64,000 bases of DNA from Syngnathus acus. Its lineage: Eukaryota > Chordata > Actinopteri > Syngnathiformes > Syngnathidae. Where the stretch lies: contig NC_051100.1 of NCBI RefSeq assembly GCF_901709675.1, positions 3,844,001 to 3,908,000 of the forward strand, in the 5' to 3' direction. Below the pieces are notes generated by a model, which had not been told where the DNA came from, did no database searches, and saw nothing but the letters and a program-made list of their open reading frames with translations. Position 1 is the first letter of the stretch. Each line of letters starts with the position of its first letter. Positions 1 to 32,793 of this stretch are shown here, piece by piece. The position numbers were made by a program, and so were the translations under genes.

Positions 1-18729
<18,729 letters not shown>

Positions 18730-19060
18730 GCTGGCGGCGGTTCCAAGTTTCCCACCCCCCCTACAGCCCCAAAATAAAAAGTCGACTCCCAGGGAAGGGA
18801 AAAAGAACGTCCCCGGTTCCTCGCCCCCACCCCCGGCTCACCTCCACTTGTTGGGATGAGCCGAGCAAAGCGTGGCGTTAAGCAGTCGGATGGAGCGACG
18901 TTAGCCCGCCGAAGCCTCTCTTCGCTCGCCTTCTCTTCTTTTCTTGGGGAGGGAGGGCGCTGATGTCTCATTGAGAAAACCAATGACAGCAGTTCTTCGT
19001 GGACTCGCGGCCACGCACTCGTCCACTCTCCTCCTCCTCCCTCCCTCCCTCCTCTTCCTC
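18730..19060 (-). promoter_or_regulatory. prkg1: Likely prkg1-alpha promoter and 5' UTR
   Basis: GC-rich and polypurine/polypyrimidine sequence lies directly upstream of the alpha start codon on the minus strand, with CpGs and a CCTCC/CTCCC tract near 19030. Exact transcription start not determined. No in-frame coding extension is expected. Confidence 0.4.
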
Positions 19061-20073
19061 ATTCGCCCTGCAAAAAAAAAGAAAAACCGTAAACAAATAT
19101 TTGCGCTTCTTTAAACAGCACACGCACGCGCAGATAACGTGTTGCACTTCAATGGTCTGCATTTATGAGTCGTTTTTGCTTGCTTTGCACGGTTAGAAGT
19201 GTTTGATATTCTGAACACGGTTCTACTAGTTCAAAACAAGAATCGTCTGACATGAAATGTACCAGGTGCCACTGCACTGAGCACTCTAATCATGACTTAA
19301 ATGGAAAACAAATTAGATACAAATAAAACGTATTAGCTACGCCTGAATTTTCTATAGAAAAGATAAATACAAAAAGTACAAAAATACAAAGTTTTGCATT
19401 GTTCAAATGTCAATTTGTATTCTTATATATACGTAACGTTTTGAATCATTAAATTTATTTACATGTATCAAGATACATTAAATTTTATTACACACCCCTA
19501 ATATAGAGCGGCTTACATACACAAAACATATATGTCATGTAATGTATCAAATAAATACATTGTCCAGACAGACAAAAAAATAGAGCAACAACTGAAATAA
19601 TACACACACACCAAAAAAAAAAAAAAAAAAAAAATGCAATTTAGCTAAATGGCGAAAACAGACCGTGATCATTTTATTGTACACATGCATGACATAAGCA
19701 ACCATGTGGTGTCATAATGTCAATGCACGGATGAGAGCATGAGATTCACAGCCGACAGATTTGTGCAGTTTTATCTGCTTGATTAGCATAAGTGGTAATT
19801 ATACTCTTTGCCAAGCATCGTCCGCATCAGCGCGTACAGTTCGCTACCAACCACGTTGATTAATCTCCGGAAAGAGTCATTTCTAGGCGACTTTTTTTTT
19901 CTTCCCCCCACTGTCTAAATCTGTTGAGGGTTGATGGTGCAGTGTGTGGAAATGGAGGGGAGGGTGTTCATTAAGATTCAGGTTTAAAAATATGGATCTA
20001 TAAATAGAAGGCACATTTTCCTGTTAGCTGCTGTAATTCATCGTGTTTCACCCTGGCGTTTGTCACTTGCCCC

Positions 20074-20940
<867 letters not shown>

Positions 20941-22045
20941 TATCTTTTGTTTGGGCCTCTGCAAGACTGTTGAAGCAAAATTGTTGGGTGTCCAAATTTT
21001 TATTTATTTTGTCGTTATCTACACCCCTCCTCTTCTATTTGGATCGTTCCAAGTAATACATCAAACCGTTAACATTTCTTGTTTGGCAACTTTCCAACAT
21101 TAACAAGCCAGTCTATCAATGGCTTATGCGCAGCGTTCATATTCCGAGCATCACAAATATAGCCGAGACAGTCATCACGTAGTCCAAGTCTTACGCGTCT
21201 CCAGGTGACGAGTCAGAGCAGCGGAAAAAACAAACAAATAAGTAATCAATGAATTATGCATGTGTCAGTGCTCCTAATGAGGGTGGTAAATTATGAGTCA
21301 GTTTGCTTGACCCCTAAATGTATCCATCACAGGGAGGGAGGGGGGGGGGTGATTGGAGGTGGGATAAGAAGGCACCATCCTATTCAAGAAATGACCATCC
21401 ATTAATGCTTGGGGACAAAAAGACGAGTTGTTCTTTGATGCGTTGTTACTGACCGTATCGACGTCCGTGAAGTGAGTCAATTTGCATGCGAGCGCGAGAA
21501 ATGTCACCCCGCCGGTTTGAGTGGGACTCGGGTCATGCCGCAAACATAAGAAAGGGAGTTGACCTCATTCGCTCTGGCTGCCCACGCGGGTGGCGCAGAG
21601 GTCGCGCCCGGAGGCGAGCGGGATCGTCTTACGGAAGGCCAGAGGGCAGACATGAAGTCATCGTTTTCCTGTAAAGATGCAAAGTGGGAGGGGCGAAGGG
21701 GGGAGTCATGGGAATATCAGAAGCATTCATGAAAAACACTGTTGTTGCATTTGTTGAGTCAATAAAAAGACATCAATGTTACTTGAATTTACTCACGTCT
21801 TCATATTCTCCAATGCACACCGTTTGGAACCTGAAAACGTCCTATGTGGGGGACCCTTGTAAACCGAAGACCCCGTACGCAATGTGAAATGAGCCTTTTT
21901 TGCGTTTAATGCATCTCCGAGGAACAGTGGGCGAGGACTTTGGTCAATGAAATGACTCTAACAGACTTTTTCTATTTTTTGGAGGTGAAACCAGAGTAAC
22001 TGGCCCCCACCCGGGATTGGACCTGTTGAGGCAACACTGCTGCAG

Positions 22046-22166
22046 CGGTGGGAAGTAATAAAGTACAAATATGTCGTAAAGTCGATTTTTCAGTTATCCG
22101 TAATTTATGTGAGCCTTTACGTATTTTGACAATTACTTTTACTGTCTACATTTGTAATCATAATAC
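22046..22166 (+). repeat. Diverged teleost interspersed repeat (GGTGGGAAGTAA family)
   Basis: It begins GGTGGGAAGTAATAAAGTAC and continues with GATTTTTCAGTTATC and ACTTTTACTGTCTACATTTG. This order resembles a dispersed repeat seen throughout teleost genomes. Recognised from memory of the family; no terminal repeats resolved. Confidence 0.5.
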
Positions 22167-22376
22167 AGATGATTTTACGCGCTGCTCCTTCGTTTATTCA
22201 CAAATGAAGACAACATTAAAAAAAAAGACTGTTTTGTCAAAAATTTTTCAATTTTTTCTTGTCTTGTTTGTGCACAAGCTACAAAACCTCTGGGAGAATG
22301 CGATATGAGAAAAAATTAACTTCCTCTTGGCATGGCAAATCGACTCAATGTTCACAGACGCAAAAAAAAAAAGAAG

Positions 22377-22424
22377 CATACCAAGAACACTGTCCCTACT
22401 GTGAAACGTGGAGGAGGTTCTGCT
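22377..22424 (+). pseudogene. Tc1/mariner-like transposase relic
   Basis: The frame reads HTKNTVPTVKRGGGSA, which matches the conserved KNT-x-PTVKHGGGS block of Tc1-like transposases. Only this short block survives, flanked by an A-rich tract and unrelated sequence. The rest of the transposase and the terminal repeats are absent or unrecognisable. Confidence 0.55.
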
Positions 22425-22493
22425 AAGTTCAGGGCCGGAAGTCAAGTGACGCTAAAAAAAAACCCTGAAAACTTCCCTTATTGTGACCTAGAA

Positions 22494-22741
22494 CAAGGAT
22501 TGTCAACCAATGGTCCGCGGCCCTCTAGTGGTCCGTGGCCGTATTGCAGGTGGTCCACGAAATTGGAAATGGAAAATAATTGTAAAAAATAAAACCGATT
22601 CATCATCTAAACTTGATTTACTTTCCAGCTAATTTTGTGAATAATTTCCAAATTATGTCAAATGTAGCTGAGATTCCCAAAATAGACATAATATCATTCT
22701 GCCAAAGTGGACCCTTGGACAAAACCAGTTGAAAAACCCTG
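22494..22741 (+). mobile_element. hAT-type MITE, copy 1, with perfect 8-bp target duplication
   Basis: A 248-bp element starts CAAGGATTGTCAACC and ends AGTTGAAAAACCCTG, which are imperfect terminal inverted repeats of hAT type. It is flanked on both sides by ACCTAGAA (22486-22493 and 22742-22749), the 8-bp duplication typical of hAT insertion. No coding capacity. The related copy at 42942-43214 shares the GGTCCGCGGCCCTCTAGTGG-like head and the TTCTGCCAAAG tail block. Confidence 0.8.
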
Positions 22742-23359
22742 ACCTAGAAAATACCTAAGCAAAATCTCAGTTTTTCCCAACTTTGTTATTTTCCACGTCC
22801 ATGTGTCCCGATACATATGATGCATCTTTTTTACTGTCCCCAGCTGGTCCCGCTGAGACCGCACCAGCTGGTTGCCTGTCTGGACCTGCCATCCCAGGAG
22901 TGGTGAGACATCTTTAGGGAGCCGTTGGGAACTTTCTCTTCCTTTCTCTTCAGATCTTCAGAGTTCGGGGAATTCGACACGAGCGGGTCTCACGTCGTAA
23001 CGTAATATCACATCGCCCGGCCTGCTGATTGATCGTCAGCGTGGCACCGGAGACGGATTGACGCCTAGCGCGGGAAATTGACTTTGCAAATGCAGTTTTG
23101 ATACTTCCTTCCTGCATAGATGTGGCGGACATTTTTTTTTTTTCTCTGAATAATAATTGTTTTTTGGCCCAAAGCATCTGTTGGTTTCGAAACCTGTTTT
23201 GACGAGATCAAGAAGTCTGAGGACAAGTGGGTGTGAACATCTGATATTGACATTCACCTCAGACAGCGTGCAAGAAAGCGGGCCAACTTTCTCCGCGCGA
23301 TTCGCTTCGTAATGTTTAACACCCCGACGACCCTGCCCGAGTCTTTGAAGTTTTAAACG

Positions 23360-23468
23360 GCAAGCAAAGGCAGCCATAAAAAAGCCGTCTGCCAAAATCA
23401 GATGACAGGTCTAAGTACTATCAGACATGCAAGCAAAGGCAGCCATAAAAAAGCCGTCTGCCAAAATC
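23360..23468 (+). repeat. 69-bp tandem duplication with 40-bp identical core
   Basis: Positions 23360-23399 and 23429-23468 are identical over 40 bp (starting GCAAGCAAAGGCAGCC). The offset is 69 bp, indicating a recent local duplication. Confidence 0.95.
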
Positions 23469-26400
23469 TGAAAACCCTTCAAAACAACAACAAAAACATC
23501 CGTATCGTCTGGCCCTGCGTGCGAAAACGAAGACAGATGAGTCTCGATAGTTGTTTTTCAAGAAACACTTGAGTGATCTCATTTTACAAGAATTTTCTGA
23601 TGACGTATTTTTTGTTTGTTTTTTTTGTTTGGCCTTGTGTTGATGTTAAACCACATTGAGTCCCATGTTGGTCACTTTGTGAGGAGCCAAAATGGACATC
23701 AGATGCCCTTTTACTGATTGCGTACACACATCTGCGGCGCAGCTTTTTAGATAGGCGTCTCGTTAACTCATTCGCTACCATTGACGACTTTAGACGTCAA
23801 ACTTCTATTTTAATCGGTACAGTAGGTGCAAAAGTAAAATCGGATTTTTACCGCTTCATTTGGAGCAGCCTGTCTGCAGCCTTTGGGCCTCTACGAATGT
23901 TCTCGCCACCTCCGCCTCGCTCTCTCAAACATATGACGCACGCCACGCTGATCTTAACCTATATGTGAGAGTGAAAGCGCGTGCGTGTCTCCCTTCGACT
24001 GACATCCGTTGCAAAAACATGTCAAGTTCTGTCTGCACGTCACGCTAACACCACGTAAACACACCTGAGCGCCCAGACAGGAAGCAGGCGAGCAGTCGGG
24101 CATGTTTGCCTCCACGGCACGGCCGTGCCGACGTAAAGCGTACCATATGGAGGCCATACACAAGAATGTCAGTGCTTTCGTGGCAGGAAATGTGGGGGAC
24201 ACCGGCTAACTCCTCCGACGCCTTCCAAGAAGTGGCGGTTCAGCTTTTACAAGACACCATTCAGCTTGGGGGTGACTGTTATGAGAAGGGGAAAGTATGC
24301 AAAAGGTAAACAAAAGAGCCAAGGCCGCTGGAATTAGTGGTCGACGACAAATGAGAACAATAAAGAACATTCCGGTTGATTCGATGCAGAATAATTGTGG
24401 AAAGAATTTGAATTTTGAGCCAACACGGGCTTAATGGGAAGCTCTCATTGATATGTGCTTGAAATTTGGACTTCATAATGGACTGGAAAAGAAATTCCAA
24501 ATACATTATCTATAAATGGATGGGGGGGAAAAATCCACCTTTATAAAGTTCATTTCAATTAAACAAAATTGACACATTATTTGAAGTTGAGTTTGTAAAT
24601 AGTTTTGAAATTAATTATCGTGTTCATTAATCGTGATCTCAATATCAGTCAAAATATTTTTTTTTTCATTCTCAGCCTTTGAGCATGACTTGTGAGATGA
24701 TAAATATATTTTTTGTGGAGGTTGCTTGTTTTCAAATGTGTTTGTATGCTCTGGAAACCTTTCACTGCCACCCAACCAGTCGGCAAGAGAGAATCCTTAA
24801 ACAGCTTTTAATGCCGAGTCATCTAATGATTGCATCATGAGCTAACTGCATTGTTTGGGTTATCTGGCGCTCCAGCTGCTGCTGGCATAAAAATAAAAAA
24901 AAATGAGCCAGCCCTGAATTCCTTTGGCGCATACCTATCTCAGCAGGTGAGCACGCAATGAGCCGGCAGAGTGGAGTGGAAGGCCCGACTGTCAGCAGCC
25001 GGCTCTGATAACAGCGGCACAGCACGGGCCTCGGCTTCAAGCGCCACATAAAAAGGCGCCGCGGCTAAAGATAGACACGCGGCGAGAGGGACGGCCATAA
25101 ATCGGCGGGACCAACCCCGGGGTTCCGACTAGAAAGCCCCGGCCTGCTGTCATTAAGCCGGCCCCTCTCATTACAAAAACTATTTGCTGCCGAACAATGA
25201 CCGAACATTTTTGGGTTATCTTTACTAAAATTAGCAGCGCTCTGGTCGCATTCCGGCCCGGGCTGGACGTTCAACAGGCCGCCACCTGTAGCATGTCAAA
25301 AGGCAACACCATAAAGCCCTGCTCCCTGTGAAACCAGTTCCCGTCACTCCCGGCCGAACGGGCTAGTAAAAACACCCTGGAAGAAGACTTTACTACTGGA
25401 CAGATAAAACTAGAACACATCACACGGGATAACACGTTCTGAGCTTAAGTACATCAGACAACACAGGTCAGATAACATTGGCAGTTTTAAGGCTTACTGG
25501 TAATGGACAAAAATAAAAATAAAGATATAAATCACATTGACAGGAAAATGTATGAAAAGTCCACACATCCCGATTTAAATTCTAATATAACTATTGATAG
25601 GTCCTATAACCTACACAGCATTATTGAAAGAGGGAAAGTGGAAATAAACGACTGAAATAACGGAGTTGCACAAGTGTGCACACCCTCATAGCTGGGATTA
25701 ATCAATCACAAGTAAATTCATGTACGTATCAAAGTTTGTGTTTTAAAAGAGTGAGAAATGAGATGTCACGAGAGTTTCATGTTAAAATGAATGGCGACAT
25801 GATGGGCTGACAACTACAAATGAGTGTTTTGTCACTTTGAAAAGACACAGGCTGCCATCTTTGATTGACGTCTGTCATAACCGTGTGTGTGTGTGTTTTC
25901 TCTTGTGTCTCGCTTCAGCTGTCAAGTCTGAACCTGTCAGTATTGGGCCATCGGGGTCTATCCTGGCAGAAGCACTGACCTACATTTAGAAACCTAAAGT
26001 CTAATATTTGTTGAGTTAAGGTCCAATCGGGTTCAGCCGCTAAATTGCCATGTCAATCTAATCTGAATAGTCAGCCCAAGTAACTCAAACCACATTAGCA
26101 ATGAAACATTTTTGTTACCCAATCTCATATTGTATTTATCAAAAAAAGAAGTGACTGTATTTTTTTCAATAATTAATCGGAATATTATTCTGCCAATCAA
26201 CGTCATGGGTCTAAAAATAATCCCCATCAGTAGGGCCTTAAAAAAAAAAAGACCACCCAACATTACTCAGCCTTACATTCACACCACCATTGTTGCTCTT
26301 ATTTGTGTTTCTCGCCATTGAGTCTACCCCACTAAGAGTTTTTTCCTCTGATCGATTCATTCCTGTCCTTCAAGTGCCACTTCGGCTTTGATGGTTCATT

Positions 26401-29400
26401 CAAGAAAAGCGTCCTTCAACCAAGGAGCTCAGGACACGCAAAAGCAATTTCCCACATTTGCATGACAAAGACGAGCCCGGCCGATATTGCGTGTCGTCAT
26501 TATCGTCGGTTCCCTGTTTTGCATCCACGCCGCCGCTATATTATAACGGGATGCAGTTGCCTGGTAGCCAACGACGCGTTCTTGCCTTCTAATCCGCCGG
26601 AGGAGCTCGGCGGGAATAAGACTGTACTCCGGAGGGCAAGAGCTCACGAATGTAATATCACAAACGTGTCTTTATGATGGAGCGTGAGAGACTTTAATAT
26701 TACATTCACGATAAATCCGCCGTGCAGTTTATTGTTGCGCAATCCAAGATGCAGTTTACCAAATGTATACTGCCGTGCTTTCTGGATATACCGGCCACAC
26801 CGTACGTATGAAACTATCCAACTGGTGCATGAATCAGCCTCTGGGAGCACCTGAAGAGATTTGGAAGCAAAGTCCGGCAGGGCTGCTGGGAAACAGTCCA
26901 GCGAGCGTTGCGTGCCGGCGGCGTGATCGCTCTGCATTTAGCTTGTGGCGCACTAAATCAACCGTGCGAGCCTCCATTAGGAGAACACTCTGACCCTCCC
27001 CGACAACAAGCCATCACGATTGTAGAATTAGATAGGAGGAATGAGTTTCTCTAGTTTGGAGTCGATTTTTTTTTAGATGATTTGTCTCCTTGGAGGAATA
27101 TCATGTGATGCTCGGAGGTGTCGTTATGCACACTTGGTGGCCCGCCTACACTCGCTATATGATTACATAGATGAGCTCTGAAGTGTCCCCTGGCCATTCC
27201 TTGACCATAAAGTCTTATGTCTTAAGAAATGATACATGCACAGGCCAATAGCGTTGCGCACTTTCTTAACACAAGGGTCACATACATCCTCACCTTATGA
27301 GTGTCACTCATCATCATCTTTTACTCAGCCGAGAAGAGGCCGCAGTGTTACAATGCCTATTGACAGGCGGTGAGTGAGTAGAGGCGCCAAATGGACCCAA
27401 ACTGCACTCTCATTGCAAGTAGTCAGTCAGCGAGGCTGCAAGGGAGTATTGGAAAAGTGAGGAGAATGAAGTTGGTGTGCTCATTTCATGGCCTCTTGAG
27501 ATACCTGGGAGTGAGTGTGGGTATATAGTGAGGGGATGACAAGATGGGTTTTTTTTGTTGTTTTTTTGCAATAATGGGGGTGCATGAGTGTCATCATTCT
27601 ACCGCCGGCGTCTTTGGTAGAAGTTGAAACTTTGATTGGATGCAAGGTCATCTCCAGACACTTGGAATGGAGTGCGTGTACATCACCCCATTACAACGCA
27701 ATTACTTTTTATGTTACAAAAATCATACATTTAAGAATTTGATTGCACTACCAATGACAAATTCTTCTAAAGTTAACCAAAATGCAATTACGGTTTGCCT
27801 ATGTGAACAATTATGTGAGTGAGAAAGCATAAAAAATGATATAAATCATTGAAATTGAGTTGAAATCAGAAGTCATGGAAAAAAAGAATAATAATATACA
27901 ATAATAAATGATCATATCTATTTAAAAATATATATAAAATGAAATTTTATTACGAGATTATCACATCATTTATGACTCATAAAACGTATATAACATAGTG
28001 TCAATATAAGAATTATAATATGGAAGAAATAGTTGGAATTGATGATAATAAAGAGAAATATGTCATCATTTTCTTTATTATTCTACACATTCTATTACAG
28101 AGGCAAGTAATATATTGATCGTGTTTATTTTAGATCTCATTAGACAGAATAAAATGTATGGGGAGTATGTTATTATTATATTCCCATCACTTGGAAAGTG
28201 AATTTTTTTTTTTACAACACATGCTCCATTTAATAAAAGAGTGAGTGAGTGTGGAAAGAATTCAGCCAAAAAATCAAATAAAAATTATTTGATGACATTG
28301 GCACCACCTCAGATTTGGCCCAAGTGCCGACACATCCGTCGGGGCTGCTTTTCCACACTCGGCAGGTCATAACTCCTCACCGGTATGCTTTTAACTAACA
28401 TCTGAAGTCCAATAAAATCTTTGATATGGTTCTGCCCGCTACAACAGCAATTCGCTGAGCGATGACAGAAAAAAGCATCTGCTTTTTCTCTTTATCGCTT
28501 CTTATAAATCCAAGCAGATGGAAGAAGAGCGTTAATGTAAATGTGCAACTGCATATGCGGGACTGCGTACGTTTGTATACAATATGGCTGTTTTATTGCC
28601 CAATCACCCACCCAGTCTTCTTTTCATGGGCCATCCATTAAAAGACAAGTCCATTGGCTGTACAACAACAATATTATCTCCACAGACTAAGTATGGTAGT
28701 AAAGCTCAGTGCCGTCGAGAATAGAAGTTGCTTGTGAAGCCATGAATCAAGACTGATGTTTGTCTTGGCCCCGGCATCCTTGAGGAGTTGGGGTGGGGGT
28801 CGAGGAGCGAGGGCCATACTCTATTAGTGTTAACTCGTGGGTGTGAAAAAGAAAGTGTGTCATGTTCTTTGTAAACATACCTGACAGGGGCCGACAGACG
28901 GAGGAGACATGTCATGGAACATGGACGTAATTTGGGTTGGCACCTCAGAGGTTGTTGTACTTGAGGTGCAGTAGTTGACATAATCCACCAGACGGTGCTG
29001 TGGCGAAAAATAACTTGTAAGTTATTGTTGAATGCAAAATATATTACGGATCTTATAACTATATTTACTGGTGCATTGTGCTTGAGTACACCTGCAGATT
29101 CACCTATTTGCAGATTTGTCTATTTGTTTAAATAAAATAAGAAAACGATATGCAATTGATTGACTGATTTTGGTGTGAATCAAACTGGCATTGAGTTGTA
29201 TGTGTGTTGTGTACATTGATTGAAATTTAATCCCTAACCGTCTAATTTATTATGAGATATTTAAGCCTATCAAAGAAATAATTTAATTGAGCGCTTGTCA
29301 CCGTGCACATTACAATGAATGACACTGTTCTGAATGCCAAAGCGCCCCCCCCAACAAAATTAAACCTGCCAAGGCTTCATAATAGAACCAGACAAGCTGG

Positions 29401-29850
29401 GAAATGAGAGCGGCCCTCAGCATTATGTGATGAAATAAGCTCCAAAAATCAAGGAAGAGGAGGAAAGAGGAAGAGTGCAGGACTAATGTGTGGGAGGTGC
29501 AGCACTCAGGGCTCTTTGGGGAGGGAGCTGCAAATTCTCCAGCGGGGCAAAGGGAAAGAAGGAGGCCGCACTGCATAAATAACATCACAAAAGTGGGGGG
29601 AAAAAAAAAAAAAACGTCTTTCCATTCCTTTCAGCAGCCATTCGGGGAAAACGTCCATTTATCAAGAGCTGAGGTCATGAACGGATTTCGTTTTGGTGGA
29701 ATCAAGGGACAATCAAACAGCCACTTTGTATACAAGCAAACACTCGAGAGGGCACTGTGGGAATAATCCACAGAAAATGATGACGGAGGAGATTTTATAA
29801 CCTTGTTGAACATTTCGTTTTATGAAAGGTTACTTTCTACATAAGGCCAA

Positions 29851-30040
29851 CTGAGGTTCTCGGGTCAAATCCGGGTTTCCTGTGTGATTTGCATGTTCTC
29901 CCCCTGTGCTTGCTTGGCTTCTCTTCCACATTCCAAGAACATACGTACATGAGGCCCGTGAAGACTCATTTGTCCATTGGTGGGAATTGCAAAGGCTTAT
30001 TTTGTGCCTCGTGATTGGCTGGCAAACAGTCAAGGTTGTG
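29851..30040 (+). repeat. SINE-like teleost repeat, diverged
   Basis: It contains a box-B-like GGGTCAAATCC, then TTTGCATGTTCTCCCCCTGT, then CACATTCCAAGAACATACG, and ends near GTGATTGGCTGGCAAACAG. The order and wording match a SINE-like repeat present in most teleost genomes. The copy is old and no longer intact. Confidence 0.65.
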
Positions 30041-30519
30041 AGATCTAATTCATAAAATACAGAAGAAAAATGTAATTTACCATTGTCTACAGTGAATGCA
30101 GTCAATCTGTATTTAGGTGGATTCCCCAGCCACTTCTTTAGGAACACGAGCACATCTGAACCAAAAAAGGAAAACAAAATGAGTCAAATCACAACAGTAG
30201 CTAAAAATGTCACCAAAATGCAAAAGTTGTTTGCTCCTGTTGCTAAGCCACAGTCTCTGGCCCACGCCCACACACTTTCTATTTGAAAGTATAAAGATGA
30301 CAAACATGAAAAATAAAAAGAAAAAAGATGGAAGGGGGGGGGGGGCTTCAGATGAAACCCCAGCGCAACATCTCAAGTGTACAATTCAAATAACAATTCA
30401 GAAAACAAAAAATAAGTTTACCTGAACTGATGCAACTCAACGTGGCCACCAGCTGGCTATTTCCAGAACTGCAATGACGTCTTTCTTTCAGCTTCAAAGC
30501 CAGAAAGAGTCCACTGAGA

Positions 30520-32616
30520 ATGCAACGATATATAGTAAAACCTTTTTATTCAAGGGCGTCCCCATGTAGATTTATCGTATCTTACAAATATATGGCATAT
30601 GCACAAAACGGGACAAACTGCGTGTACAGATGAACACAAGGATCATTAAAAACAAAATGACAGGAAAAAAAAAAAAAAGCTTGATTGGCAAACCGAAGAG
30701 ACTAATGTCTTCTCCGCCTTTCATCAAACATTATTACAGTCCAATTTGGACAATTACTTCAGCCTAATCACTAAATGACTGCACATGAGGAACATGTTGT
30801 GCTCTTGTGGAGAACAAAGAGATGATAGGACAACGTCTGTAAAAACACTGCCAAGCTTTTTGAGCTATGTGCAAAGTCACAAAAAAAAGTCCCTTTGAAA
30901 AGCTCGATAGAAGAAGGAGCAAAAAAAGCATTTGTAGTTTAGCTGTAACGTATCAAGGCGTTGGAACTTGAAATTAAATAATCAGGTTTTTAGCCTTTGA
31001 CTGTCAAGGGATCATTAAATCAGGACGTTTTTCACATTTGCTGTTCCGTTCACATTGCCATCTTGATGTCCCTTTCGCGATGCCTCACACGTGGATTGTT
31101 TTGTCAGTATTGTTTCGAGGACTAGAGTAAAAATCTCCAAATTTAAATGGGAAGAGCAGGAGAGGGGAACTTTTGATTTAAAAAGAGAATAAATAAAATA
31201 TACTACACACAAAAATATCGGTAATTTTTGGCGCGTAGCAGATGACCCAACAATGGAGATTTTTGTTTTGTTTTCTAACAGTTCCTCTGAGGTAGGTTCC
31301 CCAGCTCTACACTGTGTATGAAGCACATTCAGAAGCATTTCAGTCACTGCTACTGTTCCACTCTGTAAACTACTTTAATCTTCTGCGAACATTCTCAAGT
31401 GATGCTTAAAAGGGGCACACGCAAACTGATATTTAGGGCAAATTTCAGCATGGCGAACACTCATTCATTGATTGTACTCAAAACAGAGACTCTCCACACT
31501 TTGCTTTTCCATCGACAAGGTGTGTGACAAGAGCAGTAAAATACACTTTCCGTATTAAGCAGTAAGCATGTGCCCCTCTTTAGCGCTGGTGTTGTTTGCT
31601 TCAAGACTTAACTCAATAAATGAAATGAGACGGACATTATAAAAACAATAATAACAGTCATATTTTCTGTCATCAAAGCGTGAATGAAAAGCGTCAATAA
31701 ACACAAAGGCGGGACATAACAGTAATTTGGGGAAGCCCAATCTACGTAGCAGGAAGGCTGGCATTTGATATCTTTTGTTTTTTTTTTTTTGGTGTGGGGG
31801 GGCGGGGTTACATTCACGGGAACAAAATGGGACCCCTTGCGACTGCAATGTAGCCCAAGGTAGGCAAGACACGCGGTACTTGAAGTTGTTACACAATCAA
31901 GCAAGTAAAGGCACTGTGTTATTTTGTTATAGATCCTTAGGATATTTTGAAAAAAGTAAAAATTTTTAAGAAAACAAAACGATAATTTTTTTGGTGGATT
32001 TTTTTTCGAAAAATAAAATGCTTAGAAAAAATAGTTATTTGCACCTTTGACTCGTTTATATTACAAACACGGAAATTATTTTGAAAAAAACAAACGCAGG
32101 TGACATTAACTTAAATATAGTTGCTGTCCAACAAAAAAATAAGCAAATTTCTTAATTTAAAACAAAATTTGACTTTGTGGTGATTTTCTTTTTTTTTTTT
32201 TTTTTTAGAAAAAAGAAAAAGATGGATTTTTTTTAATTGGACAGCTATAATTGGGAAAGAGAAAAAGCCTGAAGACATTTAATATGATTTTGTGCAGAGT
32301 CCAAGAGGGGGCGAACGACTCTTTAGATACGTTAATATTACAGAGATTATTTTTTTTAAAAGGCTATAAATTCTAACGTGACACACAAAAAGAATGAAAT
32401 ATTGGAAGAAAGAAAAAGAAACGAGACTACCTGCAGAGAACGACAACAGAAATAAAAACAAAGGAGGGGACAGGGACAGGAGAACTAACAGAGGGATCAC
32501 CTGCTTTTAGAGGGAGGAGGGGAAGGACTGCGCTACATCAAAGCAGTACGTTCCTCCTTTCAAAAAAACAAAAACAGCACTTTTGGAATTCACAGTCCTG
32601 CCTGTCGTGACGAGCG
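30520..32616 (-). other. sgms1: Probable sgms1 3' UTR
   Basis: About 2.1 kb follows the sgms1 stop on the minus strand, without coding potential, and ends at a canonical AATAAA (30545-30550). It is A/T-rich with several T and A runs. The UTR extent is inferred from the poly(A) signal only. Confidence 0.5.
30545..30550 (-). terminator. sgms1: Candidate poly(A) signal of sgms1
   Basis: The minus strand reads AATAAA here, followed by a T-rich stretch. It is the best-placed signal downstream of the sgms1 stop codon that I noticed. Confidence 0.45.
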
Positions 32617-32793
32617 TCACTGGACGTCCAGCCGGGTGTACACGACGCCGCGGTTCCACTGCACGGTCCGTACCCACGGCGGCAACTGGTAGGAGCGGGG
32701 CACGATGCCGCTGACGTTCTCCTCCAAGTACTGGAAGGGCCGGTACCACCACACCCGCGAGAAAAAGTTACTCTGCGACGTCTCTTTCAGCGA
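32617..32793 (-). CDS. sgms1: sgms1 coding exon 5 (C-terminus)
   Basis: 177 nt including the TGA stop at 32619-32617. It encodes the cytosolic tail SLKETSQSNFFSRVWWYRPF through to VYTRLDVQ. The VWWYRPFQY and NV-SGIVPRSY parts are conserved in the family; the last 25 residues are divergent. Confidence 0.93.
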   Translation of the reverse strand, partial: SLKETSQSNFFSRVWWYRPFQYLEENVSGIVPRSYQLPPWVRTVQWNRGVVYTRLDVQ

